A stretch of DNA of 64,000 bases from Kitasatospora phosalacinea. GTDB taxonomy: Bacteria; Actinomycetota; Actinomycetes; Streptomycetales; Streptomycetaceae. Position numbers and translations under genes: made by a program. This document shows, one piece after another, positions 49,228 through 57,535 of this stretch. The notes beneath the pieces are model-generated. The model was not told the DNA's origin. It did not search any database and worked only from the letters and a program-made list of their open reading frames with translations. Where the stretch lies: assembly GCF_000717185.1 (NCBI RefSeq), contig NZ_JNYE01000017.1, forward strand, positions 1 to 64,000, written 5' to 3'. The number at the start of each line of letters is the position of its first letter. Within the stretch, counting starts at the first letter, position 1.

Positions 49228-50130
49228 TCAGTCCAGGGGTGGACGCTGGGCGTGCAGCTGTTCGAGCTCGGCGAGGACGGCGGCGCCCACCTCGGCCTTG
49301 CTCCGCCCGCCGCCGACCTCGGGGCCGGGCTCGGAGTCCGACTCGGGTTCGGGGTCGGTGGCGCGCAGGCGGCGGAGGGCCTCGGTGAGGCGGTCGGTGG
49401 CGCCGCGGAGCTGGGCGGCGCGTTCGGCGTGCATCCCGGTCATCGGGTCGTCGACGACGGTGACCGGGATGCCGCGCTCCCGGGCGGCGGCGAGGACGGC
49501 CTCGCCCGCCTCCGGGATCAGGGTGAGCGCGGAGGCCGCGAACAGGCCTCCGGCCAGGTTCTTCGGGCGGCCGAACAGGTTCTTCGCGACGATCTCGCAG
49601 GGCAGCGAGCGCTCCTGGCGCTCGGCGGCGGCGGTCGCCGCGAGGGCGACCGTGAGCAGCGCCTCGGCGGCCTTGGTGACCAGCCACTTGCGGCCGGGGA
49701 CGGGCGGCAGGAACTCGCGGATCCGGTCGACCTCGCGCTCGACCACCACGTCCGGCAGCAGGTCGACGGTGCTGTGGCAGCGGATCTCCAGCACCTTGCC
49801 CCAGGCGACCGACTCCCCGTCGAAGCCGACCTCCTCCGGCCCGACCACGACCTGGCCGAGCCCGTCCAGCAGGTGCAGCAGCCGCACCGCCGGGCCCGGG
49901 ACGTGCGGGAGGCGGCCGATCAGCCCGGCGAGCGAGACCTCCCACTCCTCCTCCAGCGGCACCCCCGGCTTCGGGTGCGTCTCCAGGGCCCGCCGCGCCC
50001 AGTCCGACCCGGCCTTGGCCCGGGCCGAGGCGACCGCCCCCGAGACCGCACCCGTCACGGCCCCCGACACCGACCCCAGCGCCGCCCCGGCCCGCCGCCC
50101 GGCCCCCTCGCCGACCTGCCTGATCCCCAC
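49228..50130 (-). CDS. Conserved hypothetical cytoplasmic protein
   Basis: 300 residues from GTG 50130 with GGGGGAGGGGCGG upstream. The first 45 residues form Gly/Ala small-residue repeats (GSVSGAVTGAVSGAVASARA), perhaps a membrane-associated helix. Then a mixed domain: EEEWEVSLAGLIGRLPHVPG, VVVGPEEVGFDGESVAWGKV, REFLPPVPGRKWLVTKAAEA and RERGIPVTVVDDPMTGMHAE. The tail is Glu/Pro/Ser-rich and acidic. I do not recognise the family. It may be functionally unrelated to its neighbours; it stands 187 bases before a divergent gene. Confidence 0.7.
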   Translation of the reverse strand: MGIRQVGEGAGRRAGAALGSVSGAVTGAVSGAVASARAKAGSDWARRALETHPKPGVPLEEEWEVSLAGLIGRLPHVPGPAVRLLHLLDGLGQVVVGPEEVGFDGESVAWGKVLEIRCHSTVDLLPDVVVEREVDRIREFLPPVPGRKWLVTKAAEALLTVALAATAAAERQERSLPCEIVAKNLFGRPKNLAGGLFAASALTLIPEAGEAVLAAARERGIPVTVVDDPMTGMHAERAAQLRGATDRLTEALRRLRATDPEPESDSEPGPEVGGGRSKAEVGAAVLAELEQLHAQRPPLD

Positions 50131-50316
50131 GTCCGCCCCTCCCCCTGCTCCGTCCCCGCCCACCGTTCCGGCCCACCGTTCCGACCCACCGTTCCGGCCC
50201 ACCACGCTACCGGCCGCCACCCGGCCCGGGGGCTCGGTCCGGCGAGCGGGCCTGCTGCCGACGGGCACCTTCTAGGCTGGGGCGGCAGGACGGGAACACC
50301 GAACCGAGAGGGCGTC

Positions 50317-50889
50317 ATGGCGACGATCCACCACGTCACGCTGGAGCCGGGCAAGTTGGAGCTGCTGGCCGGATGGCTGCCGCGGCAGGAGTGGTTCCGG
50401 CCGGGAGGCGGGGAGCTGGTGCGGGCCGGGGGGTTCCGGTTGGACGATCCGGCCGGGGAGGTGGGGATCGAGTTGATGGTGGTGGCGGACGGGCGGGACG
50501 CCTACCTGGTGCCGATGGCCTACCGCGGTGCGCCGCTGGCGGGGGCCCCGGAGGGGGCGCTGATCGGGACGTCGGAGCACGCGGTGCTGGGGACGCGCTG
50601 GTTCTACGACGGGGTGCAGGACCCGGTGGTGCGCGAGCAGTTGGCGCGGCTGCTGCGGGGCGAGGCGGTGCCGCAGATGCAGAGCGAGAGCGACACGGCG
50701 GACGACAGCGTGGCGGTGGCCCCGGCGGCGGGCGTGGCGGCGGGTGCGGTCGAGCCGGTGGTGCGCCGGGTGCTGGTGCCCGGCGGGGAGCCCGTGGCGG
50801 GCGAGGTGGTGGCCGGGTACACCGCGCCGGACGGGTCGGCGCGGCGGGCGGTGTTCGTGGCGGACGGCCGCGCGGGCGCGGCGGGGTGA
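50317..50889 (+). CDS. Maltokinase N-terminal cap-like domain protein
   Basis: 190 residues from ATG 50317. The first 115 residues match the N-terminal cap of actinobacterial maltokinase (Mak) and its stand-alone relatives: [40 protein letters not shown] and [20 protein letters not shown], which give a beta-rich intermediate subdomain. No kinase domain follows; instead there is an Ala/Val-rich linker and a second short strand repeat ([20 protein letters not shown]). The stand-alone cap has no known activity and may bind a phosphosugar. Confidence 0.75.
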   Translation: MATIHHVTLEPGKLELLAGWLPRQEWFRPGGGELVRAGGFRLDDPAGEVGIELMVVADGRDAYLVPMAYRGAPLAGAPEGALIGTSEHAVLGTRWFYDGVQDPVVREQLARLLRGEAVPQMQSESDTADDSVAVAPAAGVAAGAVEPVVRRVLVPGGEPVAGEVVAGYTAPDGSARRAVFVADGRAGAAG

Positions 50890-50908
50890 CGACGGGGACG
50901 GGGACGGG

Positions 50909-51730
50909 TCAGAGGCTGGCGTAGAGCGCGGCGGCGTCGTCGTGGGCCTTGCCGCGGGGCCAGCGCAGGCAGGCGGCGTCGGAACGTTCGGCCGCCCGGA
51001 CCTGGGCGATCAGCTCGGCCGGGCCCGCCTCCGCGAGCAGCCGCATCGCGTCGGCCCAACTGCCCAGCTCCAGGCGGTCGGTGTAGCGGGCGGCGCCGTC
51101 GGAGAGGGCGGCCACGCCGTGCAGGGCGGCCCGGGCGACGGTGCCGGTCTCGGCGTGCTCGGCGGCGTGCGGGGCGGCGGCGGCGATCCACGGGCCGCGG
51201 CCGCTGTTGCGGGCGGACCGGACGGCGACCGCGTACCGCATGTAGAGCGCGGCGCGTTCGGCGGTGCCCGGGACGGTCGACCAGATCTGGCGGCGCAGCG
51301 CCTCACCGCCCGGGAAGCGCTGGTTGTCGCCGATCACCCGCGGCGGCCCGTCCTTGAGGTGCAGCACCAGCAGGGAGTCGCCGAGCACCAGGTACTCCAG
51401 GGTGTCCTCGCGCAGCCGGCCGGCGACCACCATGGCGGCGGGGGTGGCCGGGTTCGCCAGGTCGCAGGCGCCGCCGTGCAGGGCCGCGGTCTCGGCGATC
51501 GCGTCGGCCAGGCAGTGGGCGACCGGGCGGTCGACCCGGTCGGTGAGCCTGGCCAGCAGGTGGACGCCGAGGCGGCGCACGTACCAGGCGATGCCGTGGG
51601 TGCAGCCGGACGGCAGGGCGTCCGGGGCACTGGAGCCGTCCAGGAGGACGAACGCCTCCGGAGTGGCGACTGCGAAGTCCTCGTTGGCCCGGTCGGGGCG
51701 GCGCGCGTCGACTGCCAGCTCTACCCGCAT
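50909..51730 (-). CDS. PP2C-like protein (phosphatase fold)
   Basis: 273 residues from ATG 51730. The start [20 protein letters not shown], then [12 protein letters not shown], resembles PP2C motifs I-II (N-E-D and D-G). [20 protein letters not shown] and [20 protein letters not shown] fit the central sheet, and [20 protein letters not shown] the SDG motif (Asp for metal). Not every metal ligand of canonical PP2C is clear, so activity on phospho-Ser/Thr is likely but unproven. Converges with the maltokinase-cap gene. Confidence 0.8.
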   Translation of the reverse strand: MRVELAVDARRPDRANEDFAVATPEAFVLLDGSSAPDALPSGCTHGIAWYVRRLGVHLLARLTDRVDRPVAHCLADAIAETAALHGGACDLANPATPAAMVVAGRLREDTLEYLVLGDSLLVLHLKDGPPRVIGDNQRFPGGEALRRQIWSTVPGTAERAALYMRYAVAVRSARNSGRGPWIAAAAPHAAEHAETGTVARAALHGVAALSDGAARYTDRLELGSWADAMRLLAEAGPAELIAQVRAAERSDAACLRWPRGKAHDDAAALYASL

Positions 51731-51796
51731 GCCCCCAGTCTGCGGCCGCGGCCCGGTCCCGAACAGGGGTCCGACCGTGATCCCTCCCGGGAGCGG

Positions 51797-51886
51797 CCGG
51801 GTGTGGCCGGGAGCAACCGGGTGTGGCCGGGAACTGCCCAGGGGCCCCCGGGAACGCCCGGGAACGCCCGCGAGCACCCGGGAACG
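51797..51886 (+). repeat. Two short tandem-repeat blocks
   Basis: A 20-base unit, CCGGGTGTGGCCGGGA(G/A)C(A/T)(A/G), occurs twice (51797-51836), followed by four ten-base units of CCCGGGAACG type (51847-51886, the third changed). They lie upstream of the PP2C-like gene and the small membrane protein. Confidence 0.8.
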
Positions 51887-51968
51887 CTTGGGCGCGGATC
51901 GGACATAATGGTGCAAAGCCGGTCAATCGACCTCGGCTCTCCCGACGTCCCGCGACAGGAGCGACCCC

Positions 51969-52103
51969 ATGGTCTGGCAGTTCTTCGTACTGGTGATCGC
52001 CTCGATCGGCTTCCCGACGCTCACCCTGCTTTTCATGATCGGCGGCCTGCAGTACCGCGAGGACCGGGAGCACCCGCAGGCCGCCGCCCACCGCGCGGCG
52101 TAG
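51969..52103 (+). CDS. Small single-span membrane protein
   Basis: 44 residues from ATG 51969 with CAGGAG eight bases upstream. A hydrophobic helix [20 protein letters not shown] spans ~3-25, followed by a polar tail [17 protein letters not shown]. Codon usage has GC-rich third positions (TTC, CTG, ATC, CTC, CGC), which supports a real gene despite its size. No family recognised. It sits between a repeat block and the DUF5302 gene. Confidence 0.65.
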   Translation: MVWQFFVLVIASIGFPTLTLLFMIGGLQYREDREHPQAAAHRAA

Positions 52104-52171
52104 CGACCGCACGGCGCGCCGGGGCGCTCGGACGCCGATATCGGCTGACAGCAACCCCGGTCGACATGGCA

Positions 52172-52191
52172 GGGTGTGCTGCAGCACACCC
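52172..52191. promoter_or_regulatory. 20-base perfect palindrome
   Basis: GGGTGTGCTGCAGCACACCC reads the same on both strands and ends 11 bases before the AGGAGG site of the DUF5302 gene. It has no loop, so a dimeric regulator site is more likely than a terminator for the small membrane gene upstream. Confidence 0.7.
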
Positions 52192-52213
52192 GCTCCCCGT
52201 CCAGGAGGTCCCC

Positions 52214-52462
52214 ATGAGCAGCGACACCGCCCCGGCCGCCGAGCCCGCGCCGGACGCCACCGCCGACGCCGAGACCGGCACCGGAACCGGCGCCGAGACC
52301 GTCGCCCCGGACGACCAGAAGGCCAAGTTCCTGGCCGCACTGCAGCGCAAGGGCGGCGAGAACCGGAACACGAACGGCGGCCCCGGCAGCGACTCGAAGA
52401 TCCACGGCACCCACGGCGCGGCCGGCGGCAAGCGCACCTTCCGCCGCAAGAGCGGCGGCTGA
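52214..52462 (+). CDS. DUF5302 family small protein
   Basis: 82 residues from ATG 52214, AGGAGG five bases upstream. A Thr/Ala/Glu-rich N-terminus ([16 protein letters not shown]) precedes the conserved [18 protein letters not shown], then [20 protein letters not shown] and RRKSGG. This order (short amphipathic helix, then a basic Gly/His tail) is the DUF5302 pattern I recall for actinobacteria. Function unknown; it is soluble and probably disordered. Confidence 0.85.
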   Translation: MSSDTAPAAEPAPDATADAETGTGTGAETVAPDDQKAKFLAALQRKGGENRNTNGGPGSDSKIHGTHGAAGGKRTFRRKSGG

Positions 52463-52568
52463 GCGCCACCGATCACCCGCCGAACACCCGGACGGCCGGT
52501 CCCGCGCCACGTGCGCCCGGACCGGCCGTCCGGCGTTCCGGCCCGCGGCCGGGCGCTCCGACCCGCCG

Positions 52569-53507
52569 TCAGGCGGCGGGCGCCACGGGCTCCGGCGACA
52601 CCGACGACCCCACCGGCTCAACCGCTGCCACGTCCGGCAGCGACGCGGGAGCGACCGGCAGCGGTTCGGCCAGGAAGGCCAGCACGTTGTCGACCACCGT
52701 CGGCTCGGACAGCACCCGGCGGTGGCCCAGGCCCCGGGTGGTGATCAGGCGCAGCTGCTCCTCGTCGTACGCCGCGCGCAGCAACTGGGACTGGCGGTAC
52801 GGGACGACGTCGTCGCCCTCGTCGTGCACCGCCAGGATCGGCGCGGTGACCAGCTCCGGGCGGCGGGTGGCGTCGAAGCGCTGCCAGATGTTCCCGGCGC
52901 CGGGCAGCAGGACCTGCTCGATCCGGCGGACCAAGTCCCGCTCCAGGCGCTCGTTCAGGCCCGTGATGGCGGTGAACGCCTCGACCAGGTAGCCGAATTC
53001 GGCGAGCCCGGCGATCGAGACGAGCCGTCCGACCGGCACGCCCTCGGCCATCGCGAGGAACGTGCAGCAGGCCCCGAAGGAGTGCGCCACGGCGGCCTCG
53101 AACGGCCCGTGCCGCTCGGCGAGCCGGACGATCAGCTCGCGGTACTCCAGGATCGTGACGGTCCGGCCCCCCGAGTCGCCGTGCGCGGGCGCGTCGAAGG
53201 CGACCGGGCTCATCCCGAGGTCCAGCAGCCCCTGCACGTACGGGGTGAACCGGGACGCCCGGGAACGCCACCCGTGCACCATCAGCACCGGCCGCCGCCC
53301 GTCGCCCCAGCGGTAGACCCGCACCCGCTTGCCGTTCACCGAGAGCTCCTCGGTGACCGCGCGGTCGTGCAGCTCGCGCTCGGCGGGACGGACCCGGCTG
53401 CGGCGGATCGGGTGCCGGAAGAGCTCGAAGGCCACCCGGCCCGGCGGGGCGGTGGCGACACGGGAGGTGGCGTTCAGCGCGGTGCGGACGAGAGCGGTAG
53501 CTGTCAT
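52569..53507 (-). CDS. Alpha/beta-fold hydrolase
   Basis: 312 residues from ATG 53507. VLMVHGWRSRASRF contains the oxyanion HGW, FDAPAHGDSGGR follows, AVAHSFGACCTFLAMAEG carries the nucleophile elbow (H-S-F-G), VHDEGDDVVPYRQS contains the catalytic Asp, and TTRGLGHRRVL the His. The first 45 residues are basic and may form an N-terminal helix. Substrate unknown. No Shine-Dalgarno site precedes the ATG, while a -10 TAATAT lies seven bases upstream, so the mRNA is probably leaderless. The TetR gene directly upstream on the same strand likely regulates it. Confidence 0.9.
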   Translation of the reverse strand: MTATALVRTALNATSRVATAPPGRVAFELFRHPIRRSRVRPAERELHDRAVTEELSVNGKRVRVYRWGDGRRPVLMVHGWRSRASRFTPYVQGLLDLGMSPVAFDAPAHGDSGGRTVTILEYRELIVRLAERHGPFEAAVAHSFGACCTFLAMAEGVPVGRLVSIAGLAEFGYLVEAFTAITGLNERLERDLVRRIEQVLLPGAGNIWQRFDATRRPELVTAPILAVHDEGDDVVPYRQSQLLRAAYDEEQLRLITTRGLGHRRVLSEPTVVDNVLAFLAEPLPVAPASLPDVAAVEPVGSSVSPEPVAPAA

Positions 53508-53512
53508 GGGCG

Positions 53513-53538
53513 AGATATTAGCACGACCGTTCGTGCAA
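53513..53538 (-). promoter_or_regulatory. TetR operator and leaderless promoter of the hydrolase gene
   Basis: TTAGCACGA-CCG-TTCGTGCAA (53518-53538) is a near-perfect palindrome. Minus-strand TAATAT (53514-53519) overlaps its edge, and the ATG begins seven bases on. A bound dimer would cover the -10. This is the typical TTAGCACG-type TetR site. Confidence 0.7.
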
Positions 53539-53621
53539 TTTCTGGGAGTGGAAACCGCCCGGAACCGCCCGGGACCACTCGCGGTCGGAACCGCCGGTCA
53601 GACCGGGTACCGGGTGGGGCG

Positions 53622-54242
53622 TCAGGCCGGGGGGAAGCCCAGCAGGCGGCGGACCGCCCGCATCGTCCGGTCGTAGCGGGACGGGTCGTCGTGCAGCACC
53701 GCGAGGCTGTTGGCGCTGTCCATCAGGCCGGTCAGCAGCATCGCCAGTTCCTCCGGGTCGGGCCCCGGCGGCAGTTCGCCGGCCGCCTCGGCCGCCCGGG
53801 CCAGGTCGACCACCAGGCCCTCCCACTCCAGCGCCGACTGGGCCAGCGCGTCCCGCACCGGACCGGGCTGGGCGTCGAACTCGGCCGTCACCGAGTAGAA
53901 GAAGCAGCCGCCGTCGAAGACCCGGCCCCGCGAGTAGTCGAGCCAGCGCTCGCACAGCGCCAGCAACCGGGACGCCCCCGTCGGCCGCTCCAGCGCCGGG
54001 GTCACCACCCGGTCGTAGAAGATCCGCCGCGCCGCCCGGACGGTCGCCAGCTGCAGTTCCTCCTTCGAACCGAAGCCCGCGAACACGCCGCTCTTGCTCA
54101 GCCCCAGGTCCGTCGCCAACCGCCCGATCGACAGCGCGCCCAACCCCTCGACCGAGGCGATCTGCACCGCCCGACCGAGCACCGCCCGCCGGGTCTCGTT
54201 GCCACGCTGGACCCGGCCGTCGGTGGCGGAATCGATGACCAC
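53622..54242 (-). CDS. TetR-family regulator
   Basis: 206 residues from GTG 54242 with GGAGG seven bases upstream. The DNA-binding domain is RRAVLGRAVQIASVEGLGAL, then IGRLATDLGLSKSGVFAGFG, with SKEELQLATVRAARRIFYD. The C-terminal domain (WLDYSRGRVFDGGCFFYSVT; LLTGLMDSANSLAVLHDD) is of the common TetR_C type. It precedes the hydrolase gene in the same direction with 114 bases between and an operator in that gap, so repression of the hydrolase is inferred. Confidence 0.92.
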   Translation of the reverse strand: MVIDSATDGRVQRGNETRRAVLGRAVQIASVEGLGALSIGRLATDLGLSKSGVFAGFGSKEELQLATVRAARRIFYDRVVTPALERPTGASRLLALCERWLDYSRGRVFDGGCFFYSVTAEFDAQPGPVRDALAQSALEWEGLVVDLARAAEAAGELPPGPDPEELAMLLTGLMDSANSLAVLHDDPSRYDRTMRAVRRLLGFPPA

Positions 54243-54366
54243 GGAAACACCTCCGGCAGAACGGGTCGGAACACCCGCCAGGGTACGCCGGGACCGCCCG
54301 CGGGCGGCCGTCGGACGTCGGCTGTCGGTCCTCGTCCGTCGGCTGTCGGCCGCCGGTCGTCGGTCG

Positions 54367-54618
54367 TCAGCCGGTCTGTTCGTCGTGCTCGTCCGGGAGG
54401 TACGGGGTCTCGCGTAGGAAGAGCGCCCCGCAGGTGTGGCAGTTGTGGTCGGGGTCGACCGTCCAGCGGGTGGCGTCCTGGAGGGGCGCGGCGGCCTCCA
54501 GCTCCCTGCCGCACAGCGCGGTGAGATCCGCGTTGCGGACGATGTGCCAGCTGACCACGGAGTCCGTGGCACCGGTCGGGTCGGTCTCGGCGCGCATCTG
54601 GTGCATCATGATCACCAT
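54367..54618 (-). CDS. Small cysteine-containing hypothetical protein
   Basis: 83 residues from ATG 54618. Segments SWHIVRNADLTALCGREL and HNCHTCGALFLRETPYL supply three cysteines and several His that could make a zinc site (a lone C, then H-x-C-x-x-C). Small proteins with C-G-R/C-H-T-C pairs are frequent in Streptomyces; I cannot name this one. No good ribosome binding site. The gene may be leaderless or may start elsewhere. Confidence 0.6.
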   Translation of the reverse strand: MVIMMHQMRAETDPTGATDSVVSWHIVRNADLTALCGRELEAAAPLQDATRWTVDPDHNCHTCGALFLRETPYLPDEHDEQTG

Positions 54619-54698
54619 GGTCCGCCGCCCGGACCGGCCCGGCAATTCGCGCAGGGGCGGTGCCGCGACCTCCACGCCTTGTCATCGGTGCCGCGACA

Positions 54699-55097
54699 TC
54701 AGCCCTGCGCCGGGGGCTCCGACATCAGCTCGCGCACCTCGATCGGCATGTTCATCGGCTTCCCGTCGTGCCCGGGCGCAGCGGAGACCCGGGCCGCGAT
54801 CTCGACCGCCCGGTCCTCGTCCGCGCAGTCGACCAGCCACCAACCGAACAGGAACTCCTTGCCGGTCGGGAACGGTCCGCCGGTGACGAGGGGCGCCCCG
54901 TCGGTGGCCCGGACGATGCGGGCGGTGTCGGGCATGGCGAGGCCGCGGACCTCGACCAGTTCGCCGCTGGCGGTCAGGTCGGCCGCCGTCCGGCGCATGT
55001 GCGCGACGTGGACGGCCACGGCCTCGGGAGCCCAGGTGGGGATCGGCGGGACGGTGGTGTCGTCCTGGCTGAAGTGCAGCTGCAGCATGTACGTCAC
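54699..55097 (-). CDS. YciI-family protein
   Basis: 132 residues from GTG 55097 with GAGGAG upstream. MLQLHFSQDDTTV, HVAHMRRTAADLTASGELVE, DTARIVRATDGAPLVTGGPF and GWWLVDCADEDRAVEIAARV follow the ferredoxin-like YciI (DGPF) fold; VTGGPF matches the DGPF-type motif with TGGPF. Streptomyces has many such proteins next to sigma factors, where they may act in regulation, but there is no partner here. Its role is unknown. Confidence 0.88.
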   Translation of the reverse strand: MTYMLQLHFSQDDTTVPPIPTWAPEAVAVHVAHMRRTAADLTASGELVEVRGLAMPDTARIVRATDGAPLVTGGPFPTGKEFLFGWWLVDCADEDRAVEIAARVSAAPGHDGKPMNMPIEVRELMSEPPAQG

Positions 55098-55242
55098 GGC
55101 GGGGCTCCTCGCGGTGCGGTGCGGATCGTCGTCTTCCGTACCAGGGTCGGAGCCGGGACGCCGTTCTCGACGTCCCGGTGCCGTGCCGCGCCGCGCGGGT
55201 CGGTGGGGGCCGCCGGTGCGGGCCGGTGCGGGTCGGGGCGGG

Positions 55243-56481
55243 TCAGGTGTTCGGGTGCAGTGCCCGCCAGGCTGCCAAGGTGGCGAGGAGGAGGGCGGTG
55301 CCGGAGAGGGAGAAGCCGAGTCGGGCGTCGACGTGCTGGGAGACGGCGGTGACGGCCAGGCCGCTGAAGGGGAGGGTGCCGGTCATCGCGCTGCCCCACA
55401 GGGACATCACGCGGCCGCGCATCGCGGGGGCGGAGCGCAGTTGGGCCAGGGTGTTGGCGGTGGCGATGAACCAGATCGAGGTGAGGCCGACGGCGGCCAT
55501 GCCGGGTACGGCGACGTGGACGTTCGGCGACAGGGCGGTGAGCAGGATCGCGGCGGAGGTGGCCAGCGACAGGGTGCGGACCCGGCGCGGGGTGGGTTCG
55601 GGCGAGGCGGCGGCGAGCAGGGCGCCGGGCAGGCCGCCGATGCCGAACGCGGCCATCAGCAGGCCGTACCCGCCGCCGCCCGCGTGCAGGGAGTAGCTGA
55701 CCAGCGGGGGGAGGGTGAGTCCCATGCCGAAGATCAGGCCGCTGGCGGCGGACATCGGCAGCAGGCCGCGGATGAGCGGGGAGCGCCAGGCGTAGGAGAG
55801 CCCCTCGCGGGCCTTCGCCCCGGGGGCGTGGGCGGGTTCGCGGCGCGGGCCGCCGCCCGCCGGGCGGAGCTTGATCAGGGCGAGCATCGGGGCGGCGTAG
55901 GAGAGCGCGTTGAAGGCGAAGCAGAACGCGGGGCCGCTGGTGACGAGCAGGGCGCCCGCGATGCTGGGGCCGATCACCCGGGAGGCGTTGAGCGCGACCT
56001 CCCAGAGTCCGACGGCGCTGGCCACCGCGCCGGAGCCGACCAGGTCGACCACGAAGACCTGGCGGGCCGGGGAGTCGACGGTGGTGATCAGGCCGGTGCA
56101 GGTGGAGAGGGCCAGCAGCACCCACAGGTGGAGGCCGCCGAAGGCGGCGACCAGGGCCAGGGCCAGGCTGACGGCCATCATCAGGCTCTGGGTGACCAGC
56201 AGCAGGCGGCGCCGGTCCGAGCGGTCGACCAGGGCCCCGGCCCACGGGCCGAGGATCAGTGTCGGGCCCCAGGCGCAGGCCGTCTGGACGGTCAACCAGA
56301 CGGCGTTGTGGGTGAGTTCGAGGATCAGCCAGGACGTCGCGACCCCCTGGGCGAGGGCGCCGGACGCGGACGTCAGCTGGCCGTAGAACCAGAGCCGGAA
56401 GTCCCGCCCCTGTAGGGCCTGACCCATCCGGGACAGTGCGCGACGGGAGGCGGAGGCGGGCTCCGCAGTGGTGGTGGTCAT
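55243..56481 (-). CDS. MFS transporter (MFS_3/Tet_V-like exporter)
   Basis: 412 residues from ATG 56481 with GGAGGG upstream. About twelve hydrophobic helices. RDFRLWFYGQLTSASGALAQ opens, WAGALVDRSDRRRLLLVTQ is the G-x-x-x-D-R-x-x-R-R cytoplasmic loop between helices two and three, and AGALLVTSGPAFCFAFNALS marks helix six. Related proteins export siderophores (EntS) and macrolides or tetracyclines. Substrate unknown. A DasR-box-like palindrome lies about 15 bases before the start codon. Confidence 0.9.
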   Translation of the reverse strand: MTTTTAEPASASRRALSRMGQALQGRDFRLWFYGQLTSASGALAQGVATSWLILELTHNAVWLTVQTACAWGPTLILGPWAGALVDRSDRRRLLLVTQSLMMAVSLALALVAAFGGLHLWVLLALSTCTGLITTVDSPARQVFVVDLVGSGAVASAVGLWEVALNASRVIGPSIAGALLVTSGPAFCFAFNALSYAAPMLALIKLRPAGGGPRREPAHAPGAKAREGLSYAWRSPLIRGLLPMSAASGLIFGMGLTLPPLVSYSLHAGGGGYGLLMAAFGIGGLPGALLAAASPEPTPRRVRTLSLATSAAILLTALSPNVHVAVPGMAAVGLTSIWFIATANTLAQLRSAPAMRGRVMSLWGSAMTGTLPFSGLAVTAVSQHVDARLGFSLSGTALLLATLAAWRALHPNT

Positions 56482-56494
56482 GGTCCCTCCGGTG

Positions 56495-56510
56495 GCCGGT
56501 CTAGACCATA
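56495..56510. promoter_or_regulatory. DasR-box-like palindrome before the MFS gene
   Basis: The core GGTCTAGACC (56498-56507) is a perfect ten-base palindrome and matches the centre of the dre consensus, ACTGGTCTAGACCACT, at 12 of 16 positions over 56495-56510. DasR is the GlcNAc-responsive GntR regulator of Streptomyces. On the minus strand it follows a TATGGT that could be a -10. Confidence 0.45.
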
Positions 56511-56588
56511 ACCAGCCGTCCCGGAGGGTCCGCCAGCGGGTTTCGGACCGTGAGACGTGCGGAGGGAGGGGGAGGAAGGGGAGGGCAG

Positions 56589-57305
56589 TCAGGAGGCGGT
56601 GCGCAGCAGGGCGGCGGCGGGGCGCGGGGTGAGGAGCTTGTCGAAGCTGACGGTGGCGCCGCGCAGCGGGTGGGTGCGGAGCTGGACGTGGTCGGCCAGG
56701 GCGTGGATCAGGAACAGGCCGCGGCCGCACTCGGCGTCCAGGTCGGGCAGGCCGTCGGCGGCGGGGGCGGGCAGCGCCGGACACAGCAGCGGGGGCAGCA
56801 CGTGGGTGTCGTAGGGGGCGGGGCGGTCCGCGGCGGGGCGGCGGGCGGTGAGCACCCGGGCCGGGACGGAGGCGCGGCCGCGGCGGGTGCGGCAGCGCGG
56901 GGCGGGGCGCTCGGCCGGGGGACGGCGCGGCGCCGCCGGACGCGGGGCGGGACGTTCGGCGGCGGGACGGTCGACGGCCGGGCGTTCGGCGAGCGGGCGT
57001 TCGGCGAGCGGGACGCCGAGGAGGGCGGGGACGGGGGCGGCCGGGCTGGTGTTGGCGACCTCGATCCGCAGCAGGTCGCCGCTGCGCGAGACGGTGACCT
57101 GGAAGGTGTCCCCGGCGGGGGCGGCGGCGTGGGCGGGAGCGGCGTGCTCGACCGCGTTGGCGCAGGCCTCGGTGAGGGCGAGGCCGAGGTCGAAGGCGAC
57201 CTGCGGGTCGACTCCGGCGGAGTCCATGGCGCCGAGCAGGATGCGGCGGGCGAGCGGCACGCTGGCCGGTTCGCGCTTGAGGTGCAGAGTCCACCAGATT
57301 TCCAC
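56589..57305 (-). CDS. Anti-sigma-type HATPase (serine kinase fold) with a large insertion
   Basis: 238 residues from GTG 57305 with AGGAGGG seven bases upstream. FDLGLALTEACANAVEHAAP is the N-box of HATPase_c_2 anti-sigma kinases (E-x-x-x-N), and DLDAECGRGLFLIHALADHV is the G2-type box (GRGLFL). Between them, where the usual loop is short, residues ~97-175 are a Pro/Ala/Arg insert (PLAERPLAERPAVDRPAAER then PAPRPAAPRRPP). Family members are ~140-160 residues. They bind ATP and sequester sigma factors or phosphorylate anti-anti-sigma factors; no partner gene is adjacent. Confidence 0.85.
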   Translation of the reverse strand: MEIWWTLHLKREPASVPLARRILLGAMDSAGVDPQVAFDLGLALTEACANAVEHAAPAHAAAPAGDTFQVTVSRSGDLLRIEVANTSPAAPVPALLGVPLAERPLAERPAVDRPAAERPAPRPAAPRRPPAERPAPRCRTRRGRASVPARVLTARRPAADRPAPYDTHVLPPLLCPALPAPAADGLPDLDAECGRGLFLIHALADHVQLRTHPLRGATVSFDKLLTPRPAAALLRTAS

Positions 57306-57535
57306 GGGAGATCCCTCCTGGCTGCGGCTCCACATACAACTAGCTATCTCCTCGGCGGTGCACGGCGAACCGTCCGCACGAGCCAAGCCCGCCCGTTCGG
57401 CGGATGGACTGGTCCTGTCGGGTGTGCCGATCAGCGCGCGAACGGGTGAGTGCGCCGGGCGGTTTCTCGCCATTCGGGGCCGGTTCACGCCCCTGCCCGG
57501 GGGCCGGGTGTAGGCGGTGAGATGATGTCCCGGCC

